This document shows, piece by piece, positions 35,429 to 44,301 of a DNA stretch of 64,000 nucleotides. Below the pieces are notes generated by a model. That model did not search any database, was not told where the DNA came from, and saw only the letters and a program-made list of their open reading frames with translations. The position numbers and the translations under genes were made by a program. The stretch's first letter is position 1; each line of letters opens with the position of its first letter. Source of the DNA: Planosporangium sp963837285 (GTDB lineage: Bacteria > Actinomycetota > Actinomycetes > Mycobacteriales > Micromonosporaceae); assembly GCA_963837285.1 (NCBI GenBank), contig CAWIMS010000001.1:1984001-2048000 (forward strand), written 5' to 3'.

Positions 35429-35755
35429 TTAGTCCTTCCAGTCACACCAGAACTCGAATATGTCCTCGCCGATACGAACGCGCGTCAATCTGTTGCGGAA
35501 GGCTTCGCGACGGCGGGCGGTCGGCACCACGGCTTCGGTGCCCTCGTACAGCAAGACGTACTGGTGCCAGATCAGCAGCTCGATTTCGCGGGCCGGTATC
35601 GGCCGCGGGCACTGCTCGTTTTCGCATTCGTAGTAGCGGGTGCTCTTGATCAGCAGTGGTCGCATTGCCCGGTTGCACAGCTCGCACCAGATCAGGTCGC
35701 GGAGCAGGTAGGGGTCGGCCTGCCCGTTCGGTGACGGGTGCTCGTCGGTGCCCAT
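35429..35755 (-). CDS. Small zinc-ribbon protein resembling serine-recombinase C-terminal domains
   Basis: This 108-residue protein includes DPYLLRDLIWCELCNRAMRP and CENEQCPRPIPAREIE, giving a CxxC...CxxxxC ribbon. The arrangement resembles the zinc beta-ribbon of large serine recombinases but has no catalytic domain, so DNA or protein binding is the most that can be inferred. The ATG at 35755 shares one base with the stop of the upstream gene (TGATG). It belongs to the coupled operon 36848-35041. Confidence 0.6.
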   Translation of the reverse strand: MGTDEHPSPNGQADPYLLRDLIWCELCNRAMRPLLIKSTRYYECENEQCPRPIPAREIELLIWHQYVLLYEGTEAVVPTARRREAFRNRLTRVRIGEDIFEFWCDWKD

Positions 35756-36045
35756 CACCGGCTCACCCCATTGGTAGGCACCGGCAGGGGTTGGGTTGGC
35801 TCGCGCGTCCAGTGGATAGCTGTCGGCCGCCTCGGTGGTGGGTCGTAGGTCGCCGGGTCGATGCCGGCCGCATGGATGACCTCGGCCGCGTGACGCTGCA
35901 CCGGGCAGCGCTGCGCCCGGCACAGCGAACAGCGGTCGGCAAAGGCCAAGGGGCTATGCCGCACGTACTGCTCCACCGCCAACCTGAACAGCGTGGAGCC
36001 GGGATTGACGGTGCGCGCCGCACTACCGCTGTTCGGCGTTCGCAT
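35755..36045 (-). CDS. Small cysteine-rich hypothetical protein
   Basis: This 96-residue protein has a central CSLCRAQRCPVQRHA segment, with three cysteines and a histidine that could bind zinc, and a proline-rich end. No family is recognised. It overlaps the upstream gene by 23 bases and its stop overlaps the start of the downstream gene, so it is translationally coupled within the operon. Confidence 0.6.
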   Translation of the reverse strand: MRTPNSGSAARTVNPGSTLFRLAVEQYVRHSPLAFADRCSLCRAQRCPVQRHAAEVIHAAGIDPATYDPPPRRPTAIHWTREPTQPLPVPTNGVSR

Positions 36046-36220
36046 TCCCGTTGGCCTCCCTCACGTGTTGTGAAAATGCCGCCCATGCCCGCTCGCTGTC
36101 CGGCCCGGCATATCCCCACTGCTCGCAGGCGCACAGTACGACGACACCCAGTTCGTCGCTGTGCAGCAATATGAGGGAGTGGCCGGAGGACAAATGCGAT
36201 TCGCTGTCGCCGTCGGTCAA
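36023..36220 (-). CDS. Small hypothetical protein
   Basis: About 65 residues from a TTG at 36220 that overlaps the upstream stop (TTGA). Features are SLILLHSDELGVVVLCACEQW and a helical end (ERAWAAFSQHVREANG). A longer reading from 36271 would overlap the upstream gene by 55 bases and adds a basic stretch; the TTG is preferred for the coupling pattern. Function unknown. Confidence 0.5.
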   Translation of the reverse strand: MTDGDSESHLSSGHSLILLHSDELGVVVLCACEQWGYAGPDSERAWAAFSQHVREANGNANAEQR

Positions 36221-36567
36221 GGCGCGGCTTCGACTCCGTTTCGCTCGTGTGCGGCCAGCGCACCGAGCCACTCATGTGCCCAGGCCCCGGTTCTGCACAG
36301 CCATTTGGTCTGGCAGACTTTGCAGTACCGGGCCGGCCAGGGAATTAGGGGCAGGAAGCCCCACGCGATTCGCACCCGCAGGATTGTTTGGCCGGGCCGG
36401 TGCAGATCGAACAAGTAGCGCGCCTGCTCGGCGATCTGCTCAGGCGGCCAGTTCACCAAGCCGTAGTCCGGCACCTCGTACCACGTCTGGCCGGCGGCGT
36501 CGATGTGGCCGACCAGCGCAATGGCGCAGCGACCGGAGGCGGCCATGGCCCGAAACTTCACAGCCAT
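36217..36567 (-). CDS. Small cysteine-rich hypothetical protein, paralogue of the next gene
   Basis: This 116-residue protein contains RYCKVCQTKWLCRTGAW, which resembles RFCRSCRTRWPCRLYRW in the gene upstream. The pattern (Y/F)CxxC(Q/R)T(K/R)WxCR suggests related zinc-binding domains. The first half (GQTWYEVPDYGLVNWPPEQ) is not recognised. ATG 36567 overlaps the upstream gene end by ten bases. Confidence 0.6.
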   Translation of the reverse strand: MAVKFRAMAASGRCAIALVGHIDAAGQTWYEVPDYGLVNWPPEQIAEQARYLFDLHRPGQTILRVRIAWGFLPLIPWPARYCKVCQTKWLCRTGAWAHEWLGALAAHERNGVEAAP

Positions 36568-36848
36568 GGCACGTCACCCGCTTCGGCACGCTCCACCAGA
36601 CGGTGCATGGCGCTTGGCGTCCAGCCAGCGGTGCTGAGCACAGCAAAGCCCCAGCGGTACAACCGGCACGGCCAGCGGGTGCGGCAACTCCGGCAGAACC
36701 GGCCCGTGGGCCAGTCCTCGGCCTGGTGGATGACCACCGCCCGCTTGGCGTAGGGCAAATCTTCACGGAGGGTTTCGAGGTTGACTGGGTAATCGTCAAG
36801 GGAATCGCCGGTGTGCCGACGTACCCCACGTGCGGCAATGACGGCCAT
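36558..36848 (-). CDS. Small cysteine-rich hypothetical protein, first gene of the operon
   Basis: This 96-residue protein has the FCRSCRTRWPCRLYRW motif shared with its downstream neighbour, preceded by LREDLPYAKRAVVIHQAEDW. The ATG at 36848 lies 11 bases after GGGAAGGG. It faces the XRE regulator across 275 bp of intergenic DNA, which must hold the operon promoter. Function unknown. Confidence 0.6.
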   Translation of the reverse strand: MAVIAARGVRRHTGDSLDDYPVNLETLREDLPYAKRAVVIHQAEDWPTGRFCRSCRTRWPCRLYRWGFAVLSTAGWTPSAMHRLVERAEAGDVPWL

Positions 36849-37123
36849 GACTCTGTTGCCCTTCCCGTTAGCTGATTGACGGTCGGGGCACCGGAACGGG
36901 CTTTCACCTGCCGCCGCTTGTCCTAGCGGGCGGTTACCTGGCGGCACGGGAGCGGCCCGTTCCGGTGCGTGAGATCAGCTTCGATCTGGCCGTTGCTCGT
37001 CGGAACGGCTGCGAACGGGGATGTCAAGGGGAGACTTAGCGGGAGATTTGCACTGCGGGGAAGTACCGAGGCCGTCACGGTTCGTGTGACCATGTGCTCG
37101 CGGTCACAAGGTGGAGGAGGCAG

Positions 37124-38422
37124 GTGTACACCCCCAACGAGCAGCTTCGGCAGGCTCGTGAACGGCTACCCTCCCGGCAGACACCGGGGGAGTGCCTGTC
37201 GCGCCAAGAGGTCGCTGAGCTGGTCAATCAGTGGGTGTACGACCAAACCGGGAAGCGCATCGAGCTTGACGCCAACTACGTCGGCAAGCTGGAGCGCGGC
37301 GTCATCCGCTGGCCCTGCCGGGAGTACCGCGAGGCGTTCCGGGCGGTGCTCCGGGCTGAAACTGATGGGCATCTCGGCTTCCATGGCACCCGCAGACGAG
37401 CGGCTAGCGTTACTGACGTGGATCGACAGCAGTTCCTCCGTGCGGCCGGCGCGGTGGCGGCCCTCCCGTGGCTGGAGTTGTTCGCGCCTACCACACCAAC
37501 CGAGGTGCCAGCCAAGGTCACTCGTGTCGAAATCGACCAGGTACGCACCGCGGCCGGTGTGTTTTCGTCCTGGGACAACGCCTACGGCGGCGGCTTGGCC
37601 CGCGAAGCCGTGCTGGCTCAGCTCCGGTGGTCGGCCGGGCTGCTGCACGCCGACTGTGACGAGGCGCTGCGGCCAGAGCTGTTCGCGGCCGTGGCGTACT
37701 TGGGTGGCGTGGCCGGCTTCATGGCGTTCGACGCGTACGCCCACGACGACGCCCGCCGCTCGTTCCGTTTCAGCCTGGCCTGCGCCGAGGAATCCGGCAA
37801 CTGGCACCTGCGCGCCCGCATCCTCAGTCAGATGGCCCGCCAAGCGGTCTGGTGCGGACATGCGGAGGATGGCCTGACGCACGCCGAAACCGCGCTGGTG
37901 CGCAGCGACCGGCTGACCGCCACCGAACGGGCGTCGCTCAACACAGTGCGGGCGCGGGCATTGGCCAAGTTGCGCCGGCCGCAGGAGTGCCTGGCGGCCG
38001 TGGGCGCTGCCGACGAAGCATTTGCCCACGCCACCCCAGCGGTTGACCCGCCTTGGATGGCCTTCTACGACCATGCCCAGCACCACGGCGACACCGGACA
38101 CGCGCTCTTTGATCTGTCCATTCAGGGACGGCGTACCCAGGCTGCACAACGTCTGGCGTACTCGGTCGCCCACCATGGTCAGGCGTATGTCCGTTCGCGG
38201 GCGATCTCCCGCACCAAGCTCGCCAGTCTGCTGATGGCGACTGGCGACCCACGCAAGGCGGCGGCCATTGGGCAGAAGGCGGTCGACGCGGCCGGGAGCT
38301 TGCGCTCGCGCCGCGCCGTCGATGACCTCTGGGAGTTGCAGCGCTACGCCGGACGGCACCTGAAGGTCACGGAAGCGGTAGAGCTGCACGACCGCATTAC
38401 CGAAACCCTGCGAGCCCGATGA
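37124..38422 (+). CDS. XRE-family regulator with tetratricopeptide-like C-terminus
   Basis: This 432-residue protein begins at GTG 37124, right after GGAGGAGG. The N-terminal 70 residues form a Cro/CI-type helix-turn-helix (LSRQEVAELVNQWVYDQ ... DANYVGKLERGVIRWP). After a linker comes DRQQFLRAAGAVAALPWLE, then TPR-like helices to the end. Actinobacteria hold many such proteins, often next to mobile or metabolite genes, and they probably sense a ligand through the TPR part. It is coupled to the phosphotransferase gene (ATGA) and divergent from the cysteine-rich operon, which it may control. Confidence 0.8.
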   Translation: MYTPNEQLRQARERLPSRQTPGECLSRQEVAELVNQWVYDQTGKRIELDANYVGKLERGVIRWPCREYREAFRAVLRAETDGHLGFHGTRRRAASVTDVDRQQFLRAAGAVAALPWLELFAPTTPTEVPAKVTRVEIDQVRTAAGVFSSWDNAYGGGLAREAVLAQLRWSAGLLHADCDEALRPELFAAVAYLGGVAGFMAFDAYAHDDARRSFRFSLACAEESGNWHLRARILSQMARQAVWCGHAEDGLTHAETALVRSDRLTATERASLNTVRARALAKLRRPQECLAAVGAADEAFAHATPAVDPPWMAFYDHAQHHGDTGHALFDLSIQGRRTQAAQRLAYSVAHHGQAYVRSRAISRTKLASLLMATGDPRKAAAIGQKAVDAAGSLRSRRAVDDLWELQRYAGRHLKVTEAVELHDRITETLRAR

Positions 38423-39292
38423 CGACTGACGCAGCGGCAGTGCTGGCCGACGCCTGTCGCGCCGCGGGCCTGGACACCGCCGGCGCTGAGCTGATTCGCG
38501 CCGCCGAGAACACGCTGTACCGCCTGCCCGGCGGCGTGGTGGCCCGTGTAACGCGCAAGGGGCAGCTCGCGCGCCGCCAAGGAGGTACGCGTCTCGCGCT
38601 GGCTGACAACCTTGGGTGTGCCGGTCGTCGAGGCGCTGCCCGAAGTGCAGCAACCCGTTGAGGTTGACGGCCGGGCGGTGACCTTCTGGCGCGAGCTGCC
38701 GCCACACCGCCGCGGTACGGTCGCCGAGCTGTCCGAGCTGCTGCGGCGGCTGCACGGCTTGCCGCCACCGGGCTTCGAGCTGCCGCCACTCGCGCCGTTC
38801 GTGCGGCTCGGGGAGCGCATCGAGGAAGCCGCCTGGCTGGTGGAGACTGACCGCCGCTGGTTGCTTACGCACCTAGCGGAACTGGAGCTGCGGTACGCCG
38901 AGCTGCCGTCTGGGCTGCCCTGGTGCGCGGTACACGGCGACGCCTGGGGCGGGAACGTCGCCGTTACGGCTGGTGGGCCGGTGCTGCTCGACTTGGAGCG
39001 CTTCGCCTACGGGCCACCGGAATGGGACTTGGCTTCGATTGCCGTCAACCATGTGACCTTTGGGTACGTCTCCGCCGAGGAGTGGGCCAGCTTCTGCGAG
39101 CGCTACGGCCAGGACGTGACCACCTGGGCAGGGTTCGAGGTGCTGCGCGACATCCGAGAACTGCGCAAAGTGACGTTCGCGGTGCAGATGGCCGAAGAGC
39201 GGACGGACATTGCCGAGCAGGCTGCGTACCGGCTGGCGTGCATTCGCGGGGAGCGCGGGAAGCGGCCGTGGGGGTGGGTGGGGGTGCCGTAG
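38419..39292 (+). CDS. Aminoglycoside phosphotransferase-family kinase, one apparent frameshift
   Basis: The first 52 residues (LADACRAAGLDTAGAELIR, ENTLYRLPGGVVARVTRKG) read in one frame. After about 38573 the protein continues in another: LGVPVVEALPEV, the catalytic WCAVHGDAWGGNV and metal-binding LLDLERFAYGPPEWDLA. Removing one C in the GCGCGCC run restores AAAKEVRVSRWLTT. The repaired 290-residue protein has an intact catalytic HGD and DLE. The substrate is unknown; members phosphorylate antibiotics, sugars or choline. It overlaps the XRE regulator stop. Confidence 0.75.
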
Positions 39293-39853
39293 TAGGGCAC
39301 CGCTCGTCGTCATGGAATGTCAATTAGCCGCCTTGTTTCTCGAAACGAGGCATGGCCTGAAGTGGATCGACGGCCGGACGGCAGACCATATCGTCGTTGC
39401 GCTCCAGGTTAGAGAACATCTGATCCGACCACGTCGCTACCATGAGTCCCATTCATTCACTCAATCGAGCGACAGCCAAAATACCTGCGACGACACCTAT
39501 ATGGCTAGTTTAGGAAGGCCGGTTGGTGATCGATTGCCTCAATCGGGCGACTGTGCTGAGATCCTCGGGTTTGATCAGGAGACGATCTGGCTCGGCTAAA
39601 AGGTCTAGGCCATCTCGCGGATGTCTCCACGGCGGCGTTTTGAGAGTCTGCCATCCATTGCACCACCTCGATGTTGCGACTACTGATCCAATGCCGGCGG
39701 TGCTCAGTCAAGTCTAGGTATTAAGGGATCAGAGCGCGGAGAGTGTACGGCACCCGTATTGAGATCTACCAGACCTTGTCGCGGATGCGACGATTTCCCG
39801 CGAGAGGGTGACCGCATCGTTACCCTCTGCTTTTGGATCCGTTTAGCCACCTG
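39293..39853 (+). other. 561-bp stretch without a recognisable gene
   Basis: Base composition is less GC-rich than in the core regions. Several short open frames exist on both strands, the longest 68-130 codons, but none has family resemblance, a convincing ribosome site or coupling to a neighbour. I see no repeats, tRNA or terminator-type hairpin here. It marks the boundary between the XRE/phosphotransferase pair and the IS-interrupted membrane gene. Confidence 0.5.
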
Positions 39854-40296
39854 ATGGCAGACGGCACGGGGGCGAATGACAAGGAGACCAAGGTAGCCAA
39901 CGGAGATGCCGTGCCGAGCAGACTAACCCGGAAGATAAAGGTAATCCTGAATATCGTTCGCTGGACTTTCGCCCTTTTGGAGTCGGTCTGATTGGCCTGG
40001 CGATTGTCGATGGCCCAATTGGAAATGGGCTCGTACGCTGGGCTATAGGCCTTCTTGGCGGAGCTTCGTTTGTCATATTTTGGGCAATTGGGCGGGCACT
40101 TCGCTGGCTCAGCGAATATAGGCCGGAGTTTTCAAGGCAAGAGCTAATTCCGCCAGAGATTCTGGTTGACGCCCAAGAACGCGTAGCTAGAAGATACGCG
40201 CCGGAAGTGTTCGACTTTCTCGAAAAGTTTCTGGTGAGGCCCGAGATCTATGTCGCAAGGGTAATTGAAAAGGTCGATGTTGGCGATCAGTCTCTA
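39854..40296 (+). pseudogene. 5' part of a membrane-protein gene, frameshifted and split by IS630
   Basis: ATG 39854 starts MADGTGANDKETKVANGDAV, and NIVRWTFALLES follows. Near 39977 a missing T in a TTTT run shifts the frame; adding one T gives FALFGVGLIGLAIV, a plausible transmembrane helix, followed by GGASFVIFWAIGRALRWL, a second helix. The frame continues to the TA at 40295-40296, where the IS begins, and resumes after it at 41490. Together with 41490-42853 this would encode about 600 residues. No family is recognised. Confidence 0.65.
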
Positions 40297-41489
40297 GTGT
40301 TGTGTGATCCTGTTAACGTTATCTTGATATCCCGTTGACCGGGTCGTGATGCTGGCGGTCGATGCTGGTCTGGTGGTGCTGACGCAGGAGCAGGCGGCCG
40401 AGTTGCGGGCGGTGGTGCGCAGCCGCGATGTGCCGGCGGCGGTCGCGACGCGTGCTCGGATCGTGTTGTGGACGGCCGAAGGTAAGCGGCGTAAGGATGT
40501 CGGCGAGTTGGCCGGGGTGTCGCTGCCCACTGTGGACCGTTGGGTGCAGCGGTATCAGGCTGATGGTCTGGCCGGTCTGGAGGAGGCGAAGCGGGGTGGG
40601 CCGCGTGAACAGGTCCCGGCTCGGGTGCGGGCCAGGATCCTGGCCCTGACCCGGGTGACGCCGCCGGTGGAGACCGGTTTGTCGCACTGGTCGAGCCGGG
40701 AGATGGCCAGCTACGTCACTCGCACGGAGGGGGTGGCGGTGTCTTGGCACTACGTGGCGAAGCTGTGGCGCGACAACGACCTGCGGCCACATCGGCAGGG
40801 CACGTTCAAGCTGTCGAAGGATCCGCGTTTCGCGGAGAAGGTCCTCGACGTGGTCGGTCTGTACCTGGATCCGCCGGCCGGGGCGGTGGTGCTCTCCTTC
40901 GACGAGAAGACGCAGGTGCAGGCCCTGGACCGGACCCAGCCGTTGCTGCCGGTCGACTTCGGGTTGACCGAGAAACGCACCCACGACTACAAGCGGCATG
41001 GCACCACGAATCTGTTCGCCGCGCTCAATACGGCCACCGGTGAGGTCGTCGCCGACTGCTACCCGCGGCGGACCGGCCCCGACTTCCTGGCCTTCATCAA
41101 GAAAGCGGTGAAGCCGCACGCCGACAAGGAAATCCATGTGGTGCTGGACAACCTTTCCACCCACGACACCCCTGAGGTCCAGGTGTGGCTTGAACGCAAC
41201 CCGAACATCACGTTCCACTTCACCCCGGTCGGGTCGAGCTGGATGAACCAGATCGAGACCTGGTTCGGGATCATCACCAAGCAGGCCATCCGCCGGGGCA
41301 CGTTCACCTCGGTCAACGAGTTGATCCACCGCATCCGCACCTACGTCGAACACTGGAACGCAGACGCGAAACCCTTCACCTGGACCGCCACCGCTGACGA
41401 GATCCTGGCCAAGGTCCGCTGGGTCCAGACCAACGTCAAACAACTCGTCGCCAACAACTCGAAGTAACGGAAACAGAATCACGGGACAC
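40297..41489 (+). mobile_element. IS630-family insertion sequence, 1193 bp, complete
   Basis: The element starts GTGTTGTGTGATCCTGTT and ends so that its complement reads GTGTCCCGTGATTCTGTT; these imperfect terminal inverted repeats match at 14 of 18 positions. It is flanked by TA on both sides (40295-40296 and 41490-41491), the target duplication typical of IS630. It holds one intact transposase. Removing the element and one TA rejoins the flanking reading frames exactly, proving it is an insertion into a gene. Confidence 0.92.
40346..41467 (+). CDS. IS630-family DDE transposase
   Basis: This 373-residue protein has an N-terminal helix-turn-helix (RKDVGELAGVSLPTVDRWV) and a second one (ASYVTRTEGVAVSWHYVAKLW). 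The DDE catalytic triad is visible as LSFDEKTQV, VVLDNLSTHDTP and SWMNQIETWFG. All residues are present, so the element may still move. Start GTG 40346 or ATG 40349. It lies wholly within the inverted repeats. Confidence 0.93.
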   Translation: MMLAVDAGLVVLTQEQAAELRAVVRSRDVPAAVATRARIVLWTAEGKRRKDVGELAGVSLPTVDRWVQRYQADGLAGLEEAKRGGPREQVPARVRARILALTRVTPPVETGLSHWSSREMASYVTRTEGVAVSWHYVAKLWRDNDLRPHRQGTFKLSKDPRFAEKVLDVVGLYLDPPAGAVVLSFDEKTQVQALDRTQPLLPVDFGLTEKRTHDYKRHGTTNLFAALNTATGEVVADCYPRRTGPDFLAFIKKAVKPHADKEIHVVLDNLSTHDTPEVQVWLERNPNITFHFTPVGSSWMNQIETWFGIITKQAIRRGTFTSVNELIHRIRTYVEHWNADAKPFTWTATADEILAKVRWVQTNVKQLVANNSK

Positions 41490-42853
41490 TAGGCGTCTCT
41501 GTCCTTCTCAACCTAAACGTTCCCGAGCTAGCGGAGAAGCCGGACGGGGATCTTCGCCTAGTCCCTTTGGCGCGGATCCGTAAGGGCGTCATGTTAGATA
41601 CGCTCGATATAGAGGACGGTTCCGGCAAGCGACTTATGCCGCTGCCATACCTTGATACAAAAGCACTCCTCATGGTGTTAGTTGAGAAGCTCTTTTCTCG
41701 CACCTTCACTGATTCGGAGAAAAAGGTAACCAAGTCCGATGTCGATTGGCCGGAACCTGTAACGGAAACGCGAGATCTACTACTGGAGCTCGTATCGGCG
41801 GACTTATCTGGTGACGCGCTCCGAAAAAGTCCGAATGTCCGCAGCCGACTTGACGGGGCAGCAAACTCCTGGCGTCAGCAAGGCGGCACCGTTGACGTCG
41901 AACTTCTGAAGCGGCTACAAGGAGTCTGTGAGTTCTTCGAGAAATACTTCGTCCTCATTGTTGAGACTAAACTCGAAGCCAGAGGGACGGTTAAATACAC
42001 CCGCGCATTGCCACTGTTTATGCAGGCGAGCCATGCCACGGATAGCTTGCGTGCATTGCTTGGGCTTCGACCCTCCCGCTTCACGATTCCGCTCAGTTGG
42101 CCGTTTTCCGCGGGGAGCTATCACTTCCGCATTGTTGGTGAATCTTCACTCCATGTCTGCGATCATTCGGTCGTACGGCTCGATACCAAGGAGCAAGTCA
42201 CTCAAGCGTCCCTGAGCGATGGCTCGGCCAAGGTGCGTGATCAACACCCGCAGGCGCTCCCGCCATCAATACAAATTCGGGAACGCTCTGCCCTGCCCCA
42301 GGGGCACGTGCACGTCAAGAACTTTTGCTGCCTTGAGCCTTTTGGCATGGCCACGGTTGTTCGATTTGAAGAGGTGCCCCCTGGAGTACTTGGCAGCGCG
42401 ACCGTTGTATCCATCCTTACGACCGCTCTCGTACTGTTTTTTATGGGTATCGGAACAAACAGAAACTTCAGCTCTGGGTTGCCTGCCTTTCTGCTGGCGC
42501 TTCCTGCCTTCGCCGCATCGTGGCTCGGCATTTCTTCAGATAGTTACCGAATACTTCGGACTTCTCTGACGGCCCGCCTTGGCTTGATCGGTGTCGGGAT
42601 TGTGTCGATCATCAGCGCTTTGCTCTTCCTTGGGCAGTCACTCGGTCTAAAGCCGCTTTCTGCCAGAAAGTTTAGATTTTCGCTATTCGGAAATTTTCTC
42701 CGACTGCATGACGTCTCGCCGTGGTGGTTCTGGCTCGCAATGTTCTCGGTTGCGCTCACGGCAACACTTTCCTATGTATTGATTTGGAGGTCTATGAGCT
42801 ACTTCCGCTCGCTACAGTACTGGAGCAACGTTGACAGTTTGGCCCGAGAGTGA
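41490..42853 (+). pseudogene. 3' part of the IS-interrupted membrane-protein gene
   Basis: This reading frame continues the gene broken at 40296; the joined codons read DQSLGVSVLLNLNVPEL. It includes a soluble middle part and, near the end, about four hydrophobic helices (VVSILTTALVLFFMG, GLPAFLLALPAFAASWLG, LGLIGVGIVSIISALLFLG, WFWLAMFSVALTATLSY). A start at TTG 41567 could allow a shortened protein to be made. Function unknown. The next gene follows 18 bases later and was probably in the same operon. Confidence 0.65.
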
Positions 42854-42871
42854 AAAGATAGGGAAATATCA

Positions 42872-43264
42872 ATGAGTGAGGCCGCGATGTATCCAGAAAC
42901 CAGTCACAGTCTTTGGGGGTCATTTACAGCAAGCTTTGCGCCGGACGAGATTCGCCCAGACGTTCAACCTGCCCTTGCCGAATTGCAGCAGCATAATCCG
43001 CGAGCGCTTAGGGACGCATACTTTGTAGATACGGGGGAGCCAGTTGGCTCCGATTTACGCTTGTTGCGGATGGGTTCGAACGCCGAGGAGAATCCGGAAA
43101 ACCAGAGCGAAGCCAATGACCGAGTTCTTGGGAAGCTGCGTAACTTGAGTGACGATGAAAGGGCACAGCGAATCGCGCGCATCAACGCTGCGCGCGAACG
43201 ACTAGGTCTGCTTCATGTCGAGAAGGCGGATCAGGGTGAAGGCGGGTCTCGCGAAGAAACCTAA
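42872..43264 (+). CDS. Hypothetical 130-residue acidic protein
   Basis: ATG 42872 follows AGGGAAAT. The product starts MSEAAMYPETSHSLWGSF and has a charged, helix-rich second half (LGKLRNLSDDERAQRIARIN). There is no signal peptide, membrane helix or known motif. Its codon use is less GC-biased than the core genes, like the upstream membrane gene, which points to a shared accessory origin. It is probably the cytoplasmic partner of that membrane protein. Confidence 0.6.
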   Translation: MSEAAMYPETSHSLWGSFTASFAPDEIRPDVQPALAELQQHNPRALRDAYFVDTGEPVGSDLRLLRMGSNAEENPENQSEANDRVLGKLRNLSDDERAQRIARINAARERLGLLHVEKADQGEGGSREET

Positions 43265-43270
43265 GCCTCT

Positions 43271-43426
43271 GTGAGTAGGCGTCCGACACCTCCAGAGTCG
43301 TTTCGCGATTGGCTAGGTGCCGAGCCAAAGCTGTCCCGGCCTCCGTCGCAAATCATGCAGTATGCACGTCTCGAATGCCTCCAGCAGCTCTCAGGCTCGC
43401 TCTGCCAGAGACTTGGTTCGCCCTGA
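43271..43426 (+). CDS. Small open frame, possibly a gene remnant
   Basis: GTG 43271 starts seven bases after the preceding stop and encodes 51 residues (ESFRDWLGAEPKLSRPPSQI, then MQYARLECLQQLSGSL). The short spacing suggests an operon member, but there is no family match and no strong ribosome site. It could equally be the start of a gene lost by recombination. Confidence 0.3.
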   Translation: MSRRPTPPESFRDWLGAEPKLSRPPSQIMQYARLECLQQLSGSLCQRLGSP

Positions 43427-43489
43427 TCGAGCTCCCGCTAATTCGGTTGTCATTCGTGGGCCACCTCTCGGTAAGTTGATCTGTTCCAT
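43391..43489 (-). CDS. Possible 32-residue peptide
   Basis: ATG 43489 is preceded by GAGGA at nine bases. The peptide starts MEQINLPRGGPRMTTELAG and ends in a basic SGRTKSLAERA. There are no cysteines and no modification-gene neighbours. It overlaps the small plus-strand frame by 36 bases, so at most one of them is likely real. Confidence 0.25.
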   Translation of the reverse strand: MEQINLPRGGPRMTTELAGARSGRTKSLAERA

Positions 43490-43634
43490 GTGATTGTCCT
43501 CGTTTAGTTGATGTTCCCTATCTGCCGCCTGTACTGGCAATGCGCTCGGTGTGTCATCCCGGCCGAGCGGCTGCCCAAGCCCTGGACTGACACGGCAGGA
43601 TGTACGGCGTACCCGCGACCCCGGAGGCCCCGCC

Positions 43635-44210
43635 ATGGCGCTCTCGCTGCCCATCGACCCGGCTGCCAACGAGCTGCTGCAACGCAGCTCGCTCGCCCTC
43701 CTGGTCGGGATGGTGCTAGATCAACAAGTGCCGTTAGAGAAGGCGTTCAGCTCGCCGTATGTCCTGGAGCAGCGCCTCGGTCATCCCTTGGACGCGCACG
43801 AGCTTGCCGCCTACGACCCGGAGGCACTGACCGAACTCTTTGCTCGGACTCCGGCCCTGCACCGCTTCCCCAAGGCGATGGCCGCCCGTGTGCAGGAGGT
43901 CTGCCGCCTGCTGGTTGACCGCTACGACGGCGACGCCGAGCGGGTGTGGAACAACGCCAAGGATGGTAAGGAGCTGTTGAAGCGCATCGGCGAGCTGCCC
44001 GGCTTCGGCAAGCAGAAGGCGCAGATCATGGTGGCGTTGCTCGGCAAGCAGTTCGGCGTGCGGCCGAAGGGCTGGCGGGAAGCGGCCGGGATGTTCGGTG
44101 AGCTGAGGTCGTACTACTCGGTGGCCGACATCGTGGACGAACGCTCGTTGGTCAAGGTGCGCGAGCACAAGAAGCAAATGAAGGCAGCCGCGAAGGCCCA
44201 GGCGTCGTGA
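43635..44210 (+). CDS. HhH-GPD-family base-excision repair protein, complete copy
   Basis: This 191-residue protein belongs to the HhH-GPD DNA-glycosylase superfamily, short actinobacterial branch. Landmarks are LLVGMVLDQQVPLEKAF, the helix-hairpin-helix region GELPGFGKQKAQIMVALLGK, and a basic end KKQMKAAAKAQ. The usual catalytic lysine or aspartate of Nth/MutY is not obvious, so activity is uncertain. Starts ATG 43635 after CGGAGG. Two partial copies lie downstream at 46424 and 47568, both beginning at the codons for DQQ. It may be a hybrid: host 5' part and element-supplied 3' part. Confidence 0.83.
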   Translation: MALSLPIDPAANELLQRSSLALLVGMVLDQQVPLEKAFSSPYVLEQRLGHPLDAHELAAYDPEALTELFARTPALHRFPKAMAARVQEVCRLLVDRYDGDAERVWNNAKDGKELLKRIGELPGFGKQKAQIMVALLGKQFGVRPKGWREAAGMFGELRSYYSVADIVDERSLVKVREHKKQMKAAAKAQAS

Positions 44211-44301
44211 AGCCAGCGTAGGGGGTTAGCCCCTCGACCGTGCCGACGCCCGGTTGGAGTGTTTACCACCGGCCGTCACTCTGGCCCTATGCTCAGCCCT
44301 C

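Noticed and set aside
39505..39717. Short overlapping frames on both strands in the gap after the phosphotransferase
   Set aside because: No ribosome site, no motif, and opposite-strand frames of equal length suggest chance.
43517..43540. A third att-like copy upstream of the complete HhH-GPD gene
   Set aside because: Only the GCCGCCTGT core and a following TGCG are shared, with different spacing; too weak to claim.
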